Shown: positions 17,516 to 25,538 of the stretch, in pieces | How positions within the stretch are numbered: position 1 is the stretch's first letter | Layout of the letters: every line of letters begins with the position of its first letter | Source of the DNA: CATOSK01 sp034423195 | Lineage (GTDB): Bacteria; Chloroflexota; Dehalococcoidia; Lucifugimonadales; UBA3495 | Assembly (NCBI GenBank): GCA_034423195.1 | Contig: DAOUIZ010000010.1 | Span: 57,951-121,950, forward strand | Direction of reading: 5' to 3' | Length of the DNA stretch: 64,000 nucleotides | Translations under genes and position numbers: made by a program | The notes under the pieces: generated by a model | Seen by the model: the letters and a program-made list of their open reading frames with translations, nothing else | Told to the model about the DNA's origin: nothing | Databases searched by the model: none

Positions 17516-18238
17516 CGGCTAACCCTCCGCCACCCTGTTTTCATCAAGTATTCCGCTTATTCTGCCTTATTCCCCAGGCAAACAGGCAGCTCTGCCCGCC
17601 AACCCGCTATCCCCATTGTAACCCATTGTAACCTTTTGTAACTCTTTGTAACCCCTCCCTCGGCCATGACTCTGGATGACTCGTCCCAGCAGGTCCGCCA
17701 ACGGGAGTTTGGCACTGGATTAAAATTATACTCTTCCGGGCATGAAAACCCCCAAGCAAAACCTTTCCGGCTTCGCAAAACATTCCGGTCGCTGGCCGAA
17801 AGGCGGCCATTGCGACAAGCCCGAGGACGCTGGTGAACACAGGCCGGAACCAAGGCTCCCGGCCGCTCATACAGTCCAGGCCCGCTCCAGGACCGGCCAA
17901 TCCCATTCGGGTTCTCGAAGACTCATAGAATTTCATGATACAGCCGCCACAGGGTTGAGCTAAGGACGGACAACGACTAGCTCACTATAAGCAATAGTTA
18001 AGGATAGCATATACAGGCATCACGCTGCGGCGACGGGATGGAGTATCCATCGAAGGGGATGTCCCCGGGCCATTGGATAAGGCGAAATGCGGGGAGGTGC
18101 CGCTGTGACGTACAATGTGGTTGGAGAAGCTGGTTGAACGGCTCCGAAACGGACCAGGCCACCTGCTTCCAGGACTGCCGCAACCCTCTGGGGTATCAAA
18201 CCAAGGAAATGGAGCCCTGAAGCTTCACGCTCCCGACG
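17516..18238. other. 723-bp divergent intergenic region
   Basis: Apart from the 10-bp array at 17612-17651 I see no gene. Short frames (for example at 17998-18244) have no start sites or domain patterns. The region is locally AT-richer near 17720-17735 and 17980-18010, where promoters could lie, but no pair of boxes has acceptable spacing. Confidence 0.5.
17612..17651. repeat. Four tandem 10-bp repeats (TTGTAA core)
   Basis: The units CCCATTGTAA, CCCATTGTAA, CCTTTTGTAA and CTCTTTGTAA stand in exact 10-bp register, giving TTGTAA once per helical turn. They lie about 100 bp upstream of the MMPL start. The array looks like a multi-site operator or a phased-bend element. Confidence 0.75.
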
Positions 18239-18967
18239 ATGCACACCAATCCCGTTCCTTCAACCCCTGGATCAGCTCAGACAACAATCCCCAGCGGAAA
18301 CACCCGCCAGGCGGAGGTGTGGGCCGGGCTATTGCTGCTGGGCGGCACCGCCGCGACCATCGCAATGATCGCCGGACGGGTCATGTCCGGCGCCGACCAG
18401 CCCACTCTCGCCGCTACCCTGTCCGCCATTGCCGACCATTGGGTACTCTACGGGACCAGCGGAATTGCCAGGGTGCTGTCGGGAATCACCCTGACCGGGG
18501 CAGCGCTGCTTCTGCGGGGCACCCGGTTGGTCCGGCACCGGCATCTGCCCCCGCCGGTAGCATTGTGCTTCGCCGTGTCGGGCGGGGTCACGGCTCTGTC
18601 CGGCCTGCTGGCGCTGGTCCTGACCGCCCTGGCCCTGGAATTTACCCACGCCGGGGCCGGCGGGACGCCCGGCGAACTGGCCCAGGTGGTCGCCCAGGCG
18701 CGTTGGCTCACCGGAACGGCCGGCTTTTCCCTGGCGGGGCTGGCGCTGGCCTGGTCGGCATTGCCCCAGTGGAAAGCAGGGGGATTCTGGAAGTGGTCTG
18801 CCCTGTTTTGCGCGGCCATCGGAATAGCAATGCAATTGATCTGGTCCGACGCCCTGGTACCCGTCCACAGGTTCAGCGGGGTCGCTTTTACGGCATGGCT
18901 CACGGCAATCGGAATCGCATTGATCGCCAACCGCCTGCCAGGTCCCCGAGCCCCGCTCAAGGAATGA
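18239..18967 (+). CDS. Multi-pass membrane protein, unknown function
   Basis: This 242-residue protein has about six hydrophobic helices beginning at residue 27 and a hydrophilic N-terminal tail. There is no recognisable catalytic motif. The pattern vaguely recalls DUF4386-like membrane proteins, but I would not assign it. The ribosome-binding site before the ATG is poor, and a GTG at 18317 just before the first helix is an alternative start. It stands alone between a long leader and the convergent crotonase gene. Confidence 0.6.
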   Translation: MHTNPVPSTPGSAQTTIPSGNTRQAEVWAGLLLLGGTAATIAMIAGRVMSGADQPTLAATLSAIADHWVLYGTSGIARVLSGITLTGAALLLRGTRLVRHRHLPPPVALCFAVSGGVTALSGLLALVLTALALEFTHAGAGGTPGELAQVVAQARWLTGTAGFSLAGLALAWSALPQWKAGGFWKWSALFCAAIGIAMQLIWSDALVPVHRFSGVAFTAWLTAIGIALIANRLPGPRAPLKE

Positions 18968-19101
18968 CGGCTTCCCAATCAGCGCCCGCGCATTGCCATC
19001 GAGTTGGCTGAATAGGACATCGTTGTAACCGGATGCGCCGGGGTTTCAGCGATTGCCGGGCGATCCGCTTCCAGCGTGCCGCCGCATGGTATGGCGGCGG
19101 G

Positions 19102-19872
19102 TTACCGGCCCTGTCCCCGGTCCAGGTAGTCCTGGGCAGACCCGAGACCTTCCAGGGCCAGTCCGTAGCCCAGCAGATCATGGAGTTCCTGCTTCAGCTT
19201 GTGGGTCAGCAAAGCCCTGGTGTACCGGAGCACCAGCCTGGGTTGCTGGGCCAACTGGAGCGCCAGTTCCCAGGCCCGGGGAACCAGCTCGGCCTGAGGC
19301 AGCACTTCGGCCACCAGCCCCAGCTCCCGGGCCTGCTCCGCGTCCAGCATCTGCCCCGTCAACAGAAAGTACCTGCCCCGGTTCATCCCCAGCAGCAGCG
19401 GATAAATGATGTGCATCCCGTCCCCGGGGGTGAGCCCGCTCATGAAGTGCCCCGAGTCCTGGAAGGTCGTGTGGGACGCTGCCAGGACAATGTCGCTCAA
19501 CAGGGGAAGCTCGGAGTGCCGCAGCGCCGGGCCGTTCACCGCGGCGATCACTGGCACCTCGATGTTGAGCAGGTTCCCCAGCAGGTGCTTGCCCTCCCAG
19601 TATGTCCCGTCCCACTGCGCCGGAGTCCGGCGCGGCACCGTGGCGCTGCTGCCCGCCGGGCCGGTGAAGCCGTCGCCCGCGCCGGTCATAATCACCACCT
19701 TGGTTTCCGGGTCAGCGCCGACCGCGTGGAAGACCTCGGGCAGCTCGGAATGGGGACCCGCCCCCCACTGGAGGGTATCCCCGTCGCTGTGGAGGGTCAT
19801 CTGCATAATGCCGTCGGTCCTTTCCAACCGGACATACTGGAACCTGTCGGCGTATTCCTCGAATCTGGCCAT
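19102..19872 (-). CDS. Crotonase superfamily protein (enoyl-CoA hydratase-like)
   Basis: This 256-residue protein has the crotonase fold signals MTGAGDGFTG, NGPALRHSELPLLSDIVLA and GDGMHIIYP. The usual hydratase glutamate motif is not clear. The N-terminal PHSELPEVFHAVGADPE block is reminiscent of 6-oxocamphor-hydrolase-type crotonases that cleave beta-diketones without CoA, so a C-C hydrolase is an alternative. AGGAGG lies 6 bp before the ATG. Upstream on the same strand are a broken luciferase-like oxidoreductase and an amidohydrolase. This suggests a small catabolic operon (oxidation, C-C hydrolysis, lactone/amide hydrolysis). Confidence 0.82.
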   Translation of the reverse strand: MARFEEYADRFQYVRLERTDGIMQMTLHSDGDTLQWGAGPHSELPEVFHAVGADPETKVVIMTGAGDGFTGPAGSSATVPRRTPAQWDGTYWEGKHLLGNLLNIEVPVIAAVNGPALRHSELPLLSDIVLAASHTTFQDSGHFMSGLTPGDGMHIIYPLLLGMNRGRYFLLTGQMLDAEQARELGLVAEVLPQAELVPRAWELALQLAQQPRLVLRYTRALLTHKLKQELHDLLGYGLALEGLGSAQDYLDRGQGR

Positions 19873-19985
19873 TGGAAACCTCCTGTCACAGGGTCGTCAC
19901 TGGACTGGTATTCGCCGCCAAAAGGCAGGGCCGCCGGGTATCACCGGCAGCCCTGGAATCTAACAGTGCTCCCGGCCGGCCCAGG

Positions 19986-20836
19986 TCAGCGTATCAGGGA
20001 ATCGGCCATCCGCTCCAGTTGTTCCCCCATTTCCTGTTCGGTGTCGCAGTGGTTGGCCCACACCGAAACCCTTGTTGCACCCGCGTTCAGGAGCGAGTCA
20101 ACAGTTTCCCGGGTTGTATCCGGCGGCTGGCCGAAAACGGATATGGTCACCGACGCCGGGTCCCGGCCTCGCTCGTCGGCCAGGGCGTCCAGCCGCTGTC
20201 GTCCTTCCTCCACTCTCTCGGGAGTAATCCGGTTGGGCAGCCAACCATCGGCCCACCTGGCAACCCGCTGCAGCACGTTGGGAGCGTTTCCACCCAGCAG
20301 GACCGGCGGGTGCGGTTTCTGGATCGGCTTGGGATACATATAGACCGGCGGGAAGTCGTAGTACCGGCCGTGAAACTCGGCCTCTTCCTTGGTCCATAGC
20401 TCCTTGAGGGCCAGTACCGCCTCTCGGGCCTGGGTCCAGCGGTGGTCGAAATCCCCGCCCATCATCGTCGTCTCCTCCCGGTTCCAGCCCGCCCCGACCC
20501 CAAAGACGAACCTGCCCTGGCTGTGCAGGTCCAGCACCGAGATTTGCTTGGCCAGTATCAGCGGGTTCCGCTCTGGCACCAGCGTGATGCCGGTGCAGAG
20601 CTTGATCCTGTCGGTCACCGCCGCCGCCATGGCCAGGGCGATGTAGGGCTCGGAAAAGTGCCGGTAGGTCCAGGGGATTTCTCCCCGGGTGGCCGGAAAG
20701 GGGCTGGCGCTGTTTACCGGCAGAATGGGATGCTCGTGGTACCAGATGGACTCGAATCCCAGGTCTCCGCCTTTTTGGCAATGAACGCCGGGTCCAGGGT
20801 GTATGCGGGCAATGGCACTACCAATCCAACCGACAT
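19986..20836 (-). pseudogene. Luciferase-like (F420/FMN) oxidoreductase interrupted by a one-base deletion
   Basis: The 214-residue frame 19986-20630 is a clear LLM-class oxidoreductase (AKQISVLDLHSQGRFVFGVGAGW) but lacks its first barrel strands. These are encoded just upstream in another frame. An ATG at 20836 with AAGGAGG gives MSVGLVVPLPAYTLDPAF and then stops, while the continuing frame gives LGFESIWYHEHP. Restoring one base near 20764-20765 (GAGACCTGG to GAGGACCTGG) joins the two into a normal 283-residue protein. So it is a recent frameshift, a programmed slip or an assembly error. The amidohydrolase begins 50 bp upstream and the crotonase follows. Confidence 0.85.
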
Positions 20837-20885
20837 GTTCCCCTCCTTGCTCTATGTTGTACCGGATCCTCTTGTGCGGCCTGAA

Positions 20886-21902
20886 TCAGACGGCAATTGA
20901 GTAAACCCCGGCCGCCGTGTCGTGGAACATGGCCGCCCGTTCCGCCGACGAGTAGTCCCGGGAAAGGCGCTTGAAGGCGTTGAACAGCACGTTGTAGGAA
21001 TAGGACGGCTTGTCCACCGGGAAATTGCTCTCGAACATGCACCGGTCCGGGCCGAACTGCTCGATGCAGTGATCCATCAACGGCTTCAGCGCTCCCGCCA
21101 ACTCCTCGGACCCGATGGGAGTTTCCCGTTGGTCCCAGTAGTACCCGTAACGTAGTTGGCCCACTCCTCCCAGCTTCATAATGACGTTGGGACACTGGGC
21201 CACCTTCGCCACTCCCTCCCGCCACGCCGGCAGGACTTCGTCGTCCCGGTTGGCATAGGGGCCGATGCGGCACAACCCGCCGATGTGGTTCAGGACGATG
21301 GTCAGGTCGGGGACTGCCTGGGCGAAATCGGCCAACTCCCCCAGCTGGTGGAAGTACAGGGAGTTTTCCAGGACCAGCTCCATATTGGACAGAACCTTGG
21401 CCCCGGCCCGGTAGCCCTCGGTTCCCAATGCTCCCCGGATGTCCCGGTTGGCCAACTCCGGGCTTTCGTCCCACCCAACCGAATGGCGCACACCCCGGAA
21501 CCTGGCTGGGCTGGCCTCACGCATCGCCTCCAGCACCGGCCTCACTCCCTCGCCGAGCTTCAGGTCGGCGTGCCCGATGATTGCCGCCGCCGCCCGCGTC
21601 GGGCCGTGACTCCCGGTGGCGCTCTCCGACGCGATGGTCTCGATGTACTCCACCTCGCCCACCGGCCGCATCTCCTCCGGCCCGTCCTCCCGGTAGTTGC
21701 ACCGCACCTCGATGAAGACCGTGGAGCGGACGTTGTGCCCGCTGTTCACGTCAGCGGCCAACTCCGGCAGCAGGTACCGCTGGTAGTCCACCGGCTCGGG
21801 CCGGGATACCCAGAAGTGGTGGTGGGGGTCGCAGATGGGAATCTCGGGCTCCAGGGTTTCCTCAACGGTTTTCGCCAGCCAGTCCAGTCCTCCGGGAGCC
21901 AT
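20886..21902 (-). CDS. Amidohydrolase family protein (2-pyrone-4,6-dicarboxylate hydrolase-like)
   Basis: This 338-residue TIM-barrel metal hydrolase begins with CDPHHHFWVSRP, the HxH-type motif of the amidohydrolase_2 group. Later it has IVLNHIGG and ESNFPVDK, the metal and substrate residues of LigI-like lactonases. The frame opens at 21935, but AGGAGGA sits just before the ATG at 21902, so I start there. Members hydrolyse lactones or decarboxylate aromatic acids in degradation of aromatic compounds. It heads a probable operon with the frameshifted LLM oxidoreductase and crotonase. Confidence 0.88.
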   Translation of the reverse strand: MAPGGLDWLAKTVEETLEPEIPICDPHHHFWVSRPEPVDYQRYLLPELAADVNSGHNVRSTVFIEVRCNYREDGPEEMRPVGEVEYIETIASESATGSHGPTRAAAAIIGHADLKLGEGVRPVLEAMREASPARFRGVRHSVGWDESPELANRDIRGALGTEGYRAGAKVLSNMELVLENSLYFHQLGELADFAQAVPDLTIVLNHIGGLCRIGPYANRDDEVLPAWREGVAKVAQCPNVIMKLGGVGQLRYGYYWDQRETPIGSEELAGALKPLMDHCIEQFGPDRCMFESNFPVDKPSYSYNVLFNAFKRLSRDYSSAERAAMFHDTAAGVYSIAV

Positions 21903-22006
21903 AGCATCCTCCTTTGGGGTCTTGGTTGCCCGCATATTACCACGCCGGGGCCCGGTGGCCGGCAGGACAGGTAATGCGATTTACCCGGAGGAGCAGGCGG
22001 ACCGGG

Positions 22007-23458
22007 TCACTGGCCGTAAGCCGGAAGTTGGTCAACGGAGAGCAGGAGATCCTGCACCACCGCCGCGGTGTCCCCCAGCAACTCCCCGTTGATATGTTCC
22101 ATCGTGTCCCGCGGCGAGTTGATCCGGGAAAGGTCATCTCCGATGAAGAACAGCACCGGCACCGCCGCGCTGCGGAAGTTGACATGGTCGCTGCCGCCGC
22201 CCACCCGGCGTCTGACTTCTACTTTGATTCCCGTCTTTGAAACGTAGTCAGACACATGGCTGGTCAACCATCGGTCGCCGCTCACCGTGACCATCCTCCC
22301 ACTGCCGATGGCATCTATGTTGACCATCGCGTAGATTCCGGCCAGTTCGTCACTGGAAAGGGAGTCCACGTAATGATCGCTGCCGTTCAGCCCGGTCTCT
22401 TCCGCTCCGAAGGCGATGAACCGCAGCGTAAAGGGGAAGGGCGTTCCCGCCAGTTTCTCAGCCAGCGCCAGCAGCACCCCCATCCCCGAAGCGTTGTCGC
22501 TGGCTCCCACCGAACCTGGCGTCGTGTCGTAATGGGCCCCCACCACCACGACTCCCTCCCCGGTCCCCGGCAGTTCCGCAATCAGGTTTTGCGACGGTTC
22601 GGCCGTTTCTTCCACCATCAAGGTAACTTCTACCCGTCCCTCGGAAATCAATTCCCTGATTCTGACTCCATTGGCCTGAGATACCGCTATTGCAGGAATT
22701 TCAGCCCTTCTTCCCATAGTCCCCTGAAACCCTCCGGGCTGGTTGTTGAAGACTATCGCCGCTTCAGCGCCGGCTTCACGGACTCGTTCTACCTTGCTGC
22801 CGAAGGTGATTTCCCCCCTTTCGATCAGCGCGATCTTGCTGGCCAGCCCTTGCTCCGGTATGTCTTCTTCCTTGCCCAGACCCACGAACTCCACAGCCCC
22901 GGATATACTACCCGGAGCGGAACCGGTTAACGGCCTCGCCCCCGGCGCATCGTCCCCCCAACCCGCCGGGACGTCCACCGTAAGCGACGCCTCCATGGAA
23001 GTCCCCTCAAATTCCTGGAGGGCTGGCGAATAGCCTAATTCGGTAAAGGTCGCCACCAGGAAATCCGCCGCCGCTTTCTCCTCCGCTGTCGAGCTTTCCC
23101 TGGGACCCAGGCCCTCGGCCAGTTCGCGCAGGTACCCGAAGGCGGCTTCCTGAAGTTCTTCCCGTGTCGTCGGACTGACGGTGTTGGATGGGGTCGCAGG
23201 CGCGGCCGTGGCTTCCGGTGTAGCCGCAGGCGCGGCTGTTGGACCGGAAGTCGCGGCTACCGGTCTCGCGACCGGTTCAAGGGTTGCGGCGAGTGTCGGT
23301 TGGCGCGTCGGAGCAGAAGGAACCGGGATAACCGGGGTTTCCTGCGGCGGGGATTCCTGCGGCGGGGATTCCGAACTGCAGGCCATCAGCGTCGGCAACG
23401 CCAGCATCAGCCCTGCCAATATCCCTGCCCACGATGCCCTGGTCTTCGGAAACCTCAC
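22007..23458 (-). CDS. M28 zinc aminopeptidase lipoprotein with PA-like insert
   Basis: This 483-residue exported protein has an N-terminal signal with a lipobox-like LPTLMAC, then a Pro/Thr/Ala-rich linker to about residue 95. A protease-associated-like region follows (AALIERGEITF-like, FNNQPGGF). The M28 catalytic domain has AHYDT, SDNASGMG, EETGLNGSDHY and GSDHVNF as zinc and catalytic residues. It is predicted to be anchored outside the membrane and to cleave N-terminal residues of peptides. Start is a GTG with AAGGAG 8 bp upstream. Peptide import genes lie at 34-40 kb but are not linked to it. Confidence 0.9.
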   Translation of the reverse strand: MRFPKTRASWAGILAGLMLALPTLMACSSESPPQESPPQETPVIPVPSAPTRQPTLAATLEPVARPVAATSGPTAAPAATPEATAAPATPSNTVSPTTREELQEAAFGYLRELAEGLGPRESSTAEEKAAADFLVATFTELGYSPALQEFEGTSMEASLTVDVPAGWGDDAPGARPLTGSAPGSISGAVEFVGLGKEEDIPEQGLASKIALIERGEITFGSKVERVREAGAEAAIVFNNQPGGFQGTMGRRAEIPAIAVSQANGVRIRELISEGRVEVTLMVEETAEPSQNLIAELPGTGEGVVVVGAHYDTTPGSVGASDNASGMGVLLALAEKLAGTPFPFTLRFIAFGAEETGLNGSDHYVDSLSSDELAGIYAMVNIDAIGSGRMVTVSGDRWLTSHVSDYVSKTGIKVEVRRRVGGGSDHVNFRSAAVPVLFFIGDDLSRINSPRDTMEHINGELLGDTAAVVQDLLLSVDQLPAYGQ

Positions 23459-23679
23459 GATTTACTCCTTCTATTCCCCTATTCCCGAAGGTTTTGTGAA
23501 ACCTGCTGCAATACACAAGTTTACGCCGGGCAGCCGGCAAAAGTTCTCCAACCCTTCGCAGCGCCGGGATCAGGCCCGCCATCCCTCGGGGCATGGACGC
23601 CGCGCCCCACTGCGAGCACCCGGCCTTGACCATATAATGGGGCCAACCAACTCTTCCGGCCGGGTCATAAGGAGCAGCA

Positions 23680-24558
23680 ATGGCGCGGGTGCTTGTCATC
23701 GGGGGGACTGGATTCATCGGACGGCACCTGGTCCGGCGACTGTCGGAAACCGCCGCTCACTCCGTTGCCGGGACCTTCCTGTCCCAGCCTCCGCCTGAAG
23801 ACGGCGACTCCTGGCACCGGCTCACCCTCACCGAACCGGCACAACTGGACCGGTTGTTCCGTTCCCTCCAGCCCGATGTGGTGGTGCACCTCGCCGCCCT
23901 GGCCGACGTGAACATGGCGGAACTGGCGCCGGACCAGGCCACGGCGGTCAACGTCGCCGGGACTGAAACCGTAGCGCGGCTGTGCCGGCAGAGCCGCGCC
24001 AGGCTTGTCTTCATGTCCACCGAGTATGTCTTCGACGGCGCCAACGGCCCTTACCGGGAGCACGATACTGCCAATCCCAGCACCCACTACGGCCGGACTA
24101 AGTGGGAGGCGGAGCGAAGGGTGGCTGAGCTGGCCGGGGACTGGAGCATCGTCCGCACCAGCATCGTCTTCGGGTGGCCCCACCAAGGCAAGCGCAACTT
24201 CGTTCCCTGGCTGATAGACCGACTGGGGAGCGGACAACCCTACCACGCTCCAACCGATGTCTACCGGACGCCGGTCTACGTGGACCATCTCGTGAATGGA
24301 ATTACAGCCCTGGTCGATGGGAGATTTGCAGGCATTCACCATATCGCAGGAGGGGACTGGGTCACGATGATGGCCTTTGCCCGGAGCGTCGCAGACACCT
24401 TCGGATTGGACCGTAATCTGGTTGTACCGAAGCCGGAACCGGCCGCCCGTCCCGAAAGAATGGGGCTTGACTGCGCGGCCACCACCACCGCCCTCGGCAT
24501 TGCCTGCCCGGGGCTGACTGAGGGTCTCGCCGACATGCTGGGCGACGCTCGACCGTGA
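23680..24558 (+). CDS. NAD(P)-dependent sugar-nucleotide reductase, RmlD-like
   Basis: This 292-residue extended short-chain dehydrogenase has the nucleotide motif GGTGFIGRHL, the catalytic STEYVFDG region and YGRTKWEAE (YxxxK). The overall pattern matches dTDP-4-dehydrorhamnose reductase/RfbD, which makes dTDP-rhamnose, though no other rml genes are here. Other SDR-type epimerases or the methionine adenosyltransferase beta-like group are possible. GGAG 8 bp before the ATG supports the start. It lies upstream of tRNA-Leu on the same strand. Confidence 0.85.
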   Translation: MARVLVIGGTGFIGRHLVRRLSETAAHSVAGTFLSQPPPEDGDSWHRLTLTEPAQLDRLFRSLQPDVVVHLAALADVNMAELAPDQATAVNVAGTETVARLCRQSRARLVFMSTEYVFDGANGPYREHDTANPSTHYGRTKWEAERRVAELAGDWSIVRTSIVFGWPHQGKRNFVPWLIDRLGSGQPYHAPTDVYRTPVYVDHLVNGITALVDGRFAGIHHIAGGDWVTMMAFARSVADTFGLDRNLVVPKPEPAARPERMGLDCAATTTALGIACPGLTEGLADMLGDARP

Positions 24559-24636
24559 ACGGGAGCGGAATTTATCCTTCCGGCGTCTAGTGGACCGCGT
24601 GAAGATTCCCCCGATTTGTGCTTAAATTACCAGTAA

Positions 24637-24722
24637 GCCGGGATGGCGGAAAGGTAGACGCGGCGGACTTAAAATCCGCTACCCGCGAGGGTGTGTGGGT
24701 TCGATCCCCTCTCCCGGCACCA
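24637..24722 (+). tRNA. tRNA-Leu (anticodon UAA)
   Basis: This is a class II tRNA. The acceptor stem is GCCGGGA/TCCCGGC with discriminator A and an encoded CCA (24720-24722). The anticodon stem is GCGGA/TCCGC with loop CTTAAAA giving TAA, and the long variable arm is ACCC-GCGA-GGGT. The T loop is TTCGATC. By my folding the T stem GTGGG/CCCTC has one T-T mismatch, which should be checked. Confidence 0.95.
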
Positions 24723-24803
24723 AACCGAACTCCAACCTGGCGCCCTCGGAACGTTCAACGTCCCTCCTTCTTCTCTCCGGCTGTTTCGTACCCGGACCGC
24801 ATT

Positions 24804-25538
24804 ATGGAGCACCACCGCCTCTACCACGAACTGGCCCACCTGTGGCCCATCCTCAGCCCGCCCGAGGAGTACGCCGTCGAGGCCTGGCATCTGAAGGAAA
24901 TCCTGCAGGAAAAGCTGGGCCCGGGCCGCCACTCCGTCCTCGACATGGGCTGCGGGGGCGGACACCTTCTCTCCCACCTCTCCCAGTGGTTCAATCTCAC
25001 CGCCCTGGACCTCTCCCCCGAAATGCTGTCCCTGTCTGAGCAGCTCAACCCCTCCGTCCCGCACCACCTCGGCGACATGCGGGACGTCCGGTTGGGGATG
25101 ACCTTCGACGCCGTCCTCATCCACGACGCCATCGACTACATGCTCTCCGAGGACGACCTGACCGCCGTATTCCAGGCCGCCAGGATGCACCTGGGCCCCG
25201 GCGGGGTGTTGCTCCTGGCCCCGGACCATTACCGGGAGACGTTTGCCGGGCCCTCGGTCCTCCACTGGGTCCACGAAAGAGAGGGACTCACCGTCACCTT
25301 CATCGAACACGCCGACGACCTCGACCCTTCCGACACCCAAATGGAATCCGTCTTCTTCTACATCATCAACGACCACGGCGTCCGGACCATCGAGGAAGAC
25401 CACCACACTCACGGCCTCTTTCCCAAGGAGACCTGGCTGCGGCTGCTGCGGGAGTGCGGGTTCGCCCCGGAGGAACGGAACTATCCGCCCTACGCCGGCG
25501 GCTACGGCGGCAACGTCCTCGTCGGGGTTATGTCCTGA
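24804..25538 (+). CDS. Class I SAM-dependent methyltransferase
   Basis: This 244-residue Rossmann-fold methyltransferase has motif I VLDMGCGGGHLLSHL (SAM binding), motif II with the acidic LTALDLSPEML, and motif IV-like FDAVLIHDAIDYM. The open frame extends back through the tRNA, which is spurious, so the ATG at 24804 is the sensible start. Substrate is unknown and there is no enzyme partner nearby. Its 3' end overlaps the end of the convergent HTTM gene by 37 bp. Confidence 0.87.
   Translation: MEHHRLYHELAHLWPILSPPEEYAVEAWHLKEILQEKLGPGRHSVLDMGCGGGHLLSHLSQWFNLTALDLSPEMLSLSEQLNPSVPHHLGDMRDVRLGMTFDAVLIHDAIDYMLSEDDLTAVFQAARMHLGPGGVLLLAPDHYRETFAGPSVLHWVHEREGLTVTFIEHADDLDPSDTQMESVFFYIINDHGVRTIEEDHHTHGLFPKETWLRLLRECGFAPEERNYPPYAGGYGGNVLVGVMS

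Noticed and set aside
17709..17732. Promoter TTGGCA / TATACT for the 18.2 kb membrane gene
   Set aside because: The spacing is only 12 bp, too short for a sigma-70-type promoter.
24618..24803. Longer methyltransferase start overlapping tRNA-Leu
   Set aside because: The extra residues are the translated tRNA; the domain begins at 24804.
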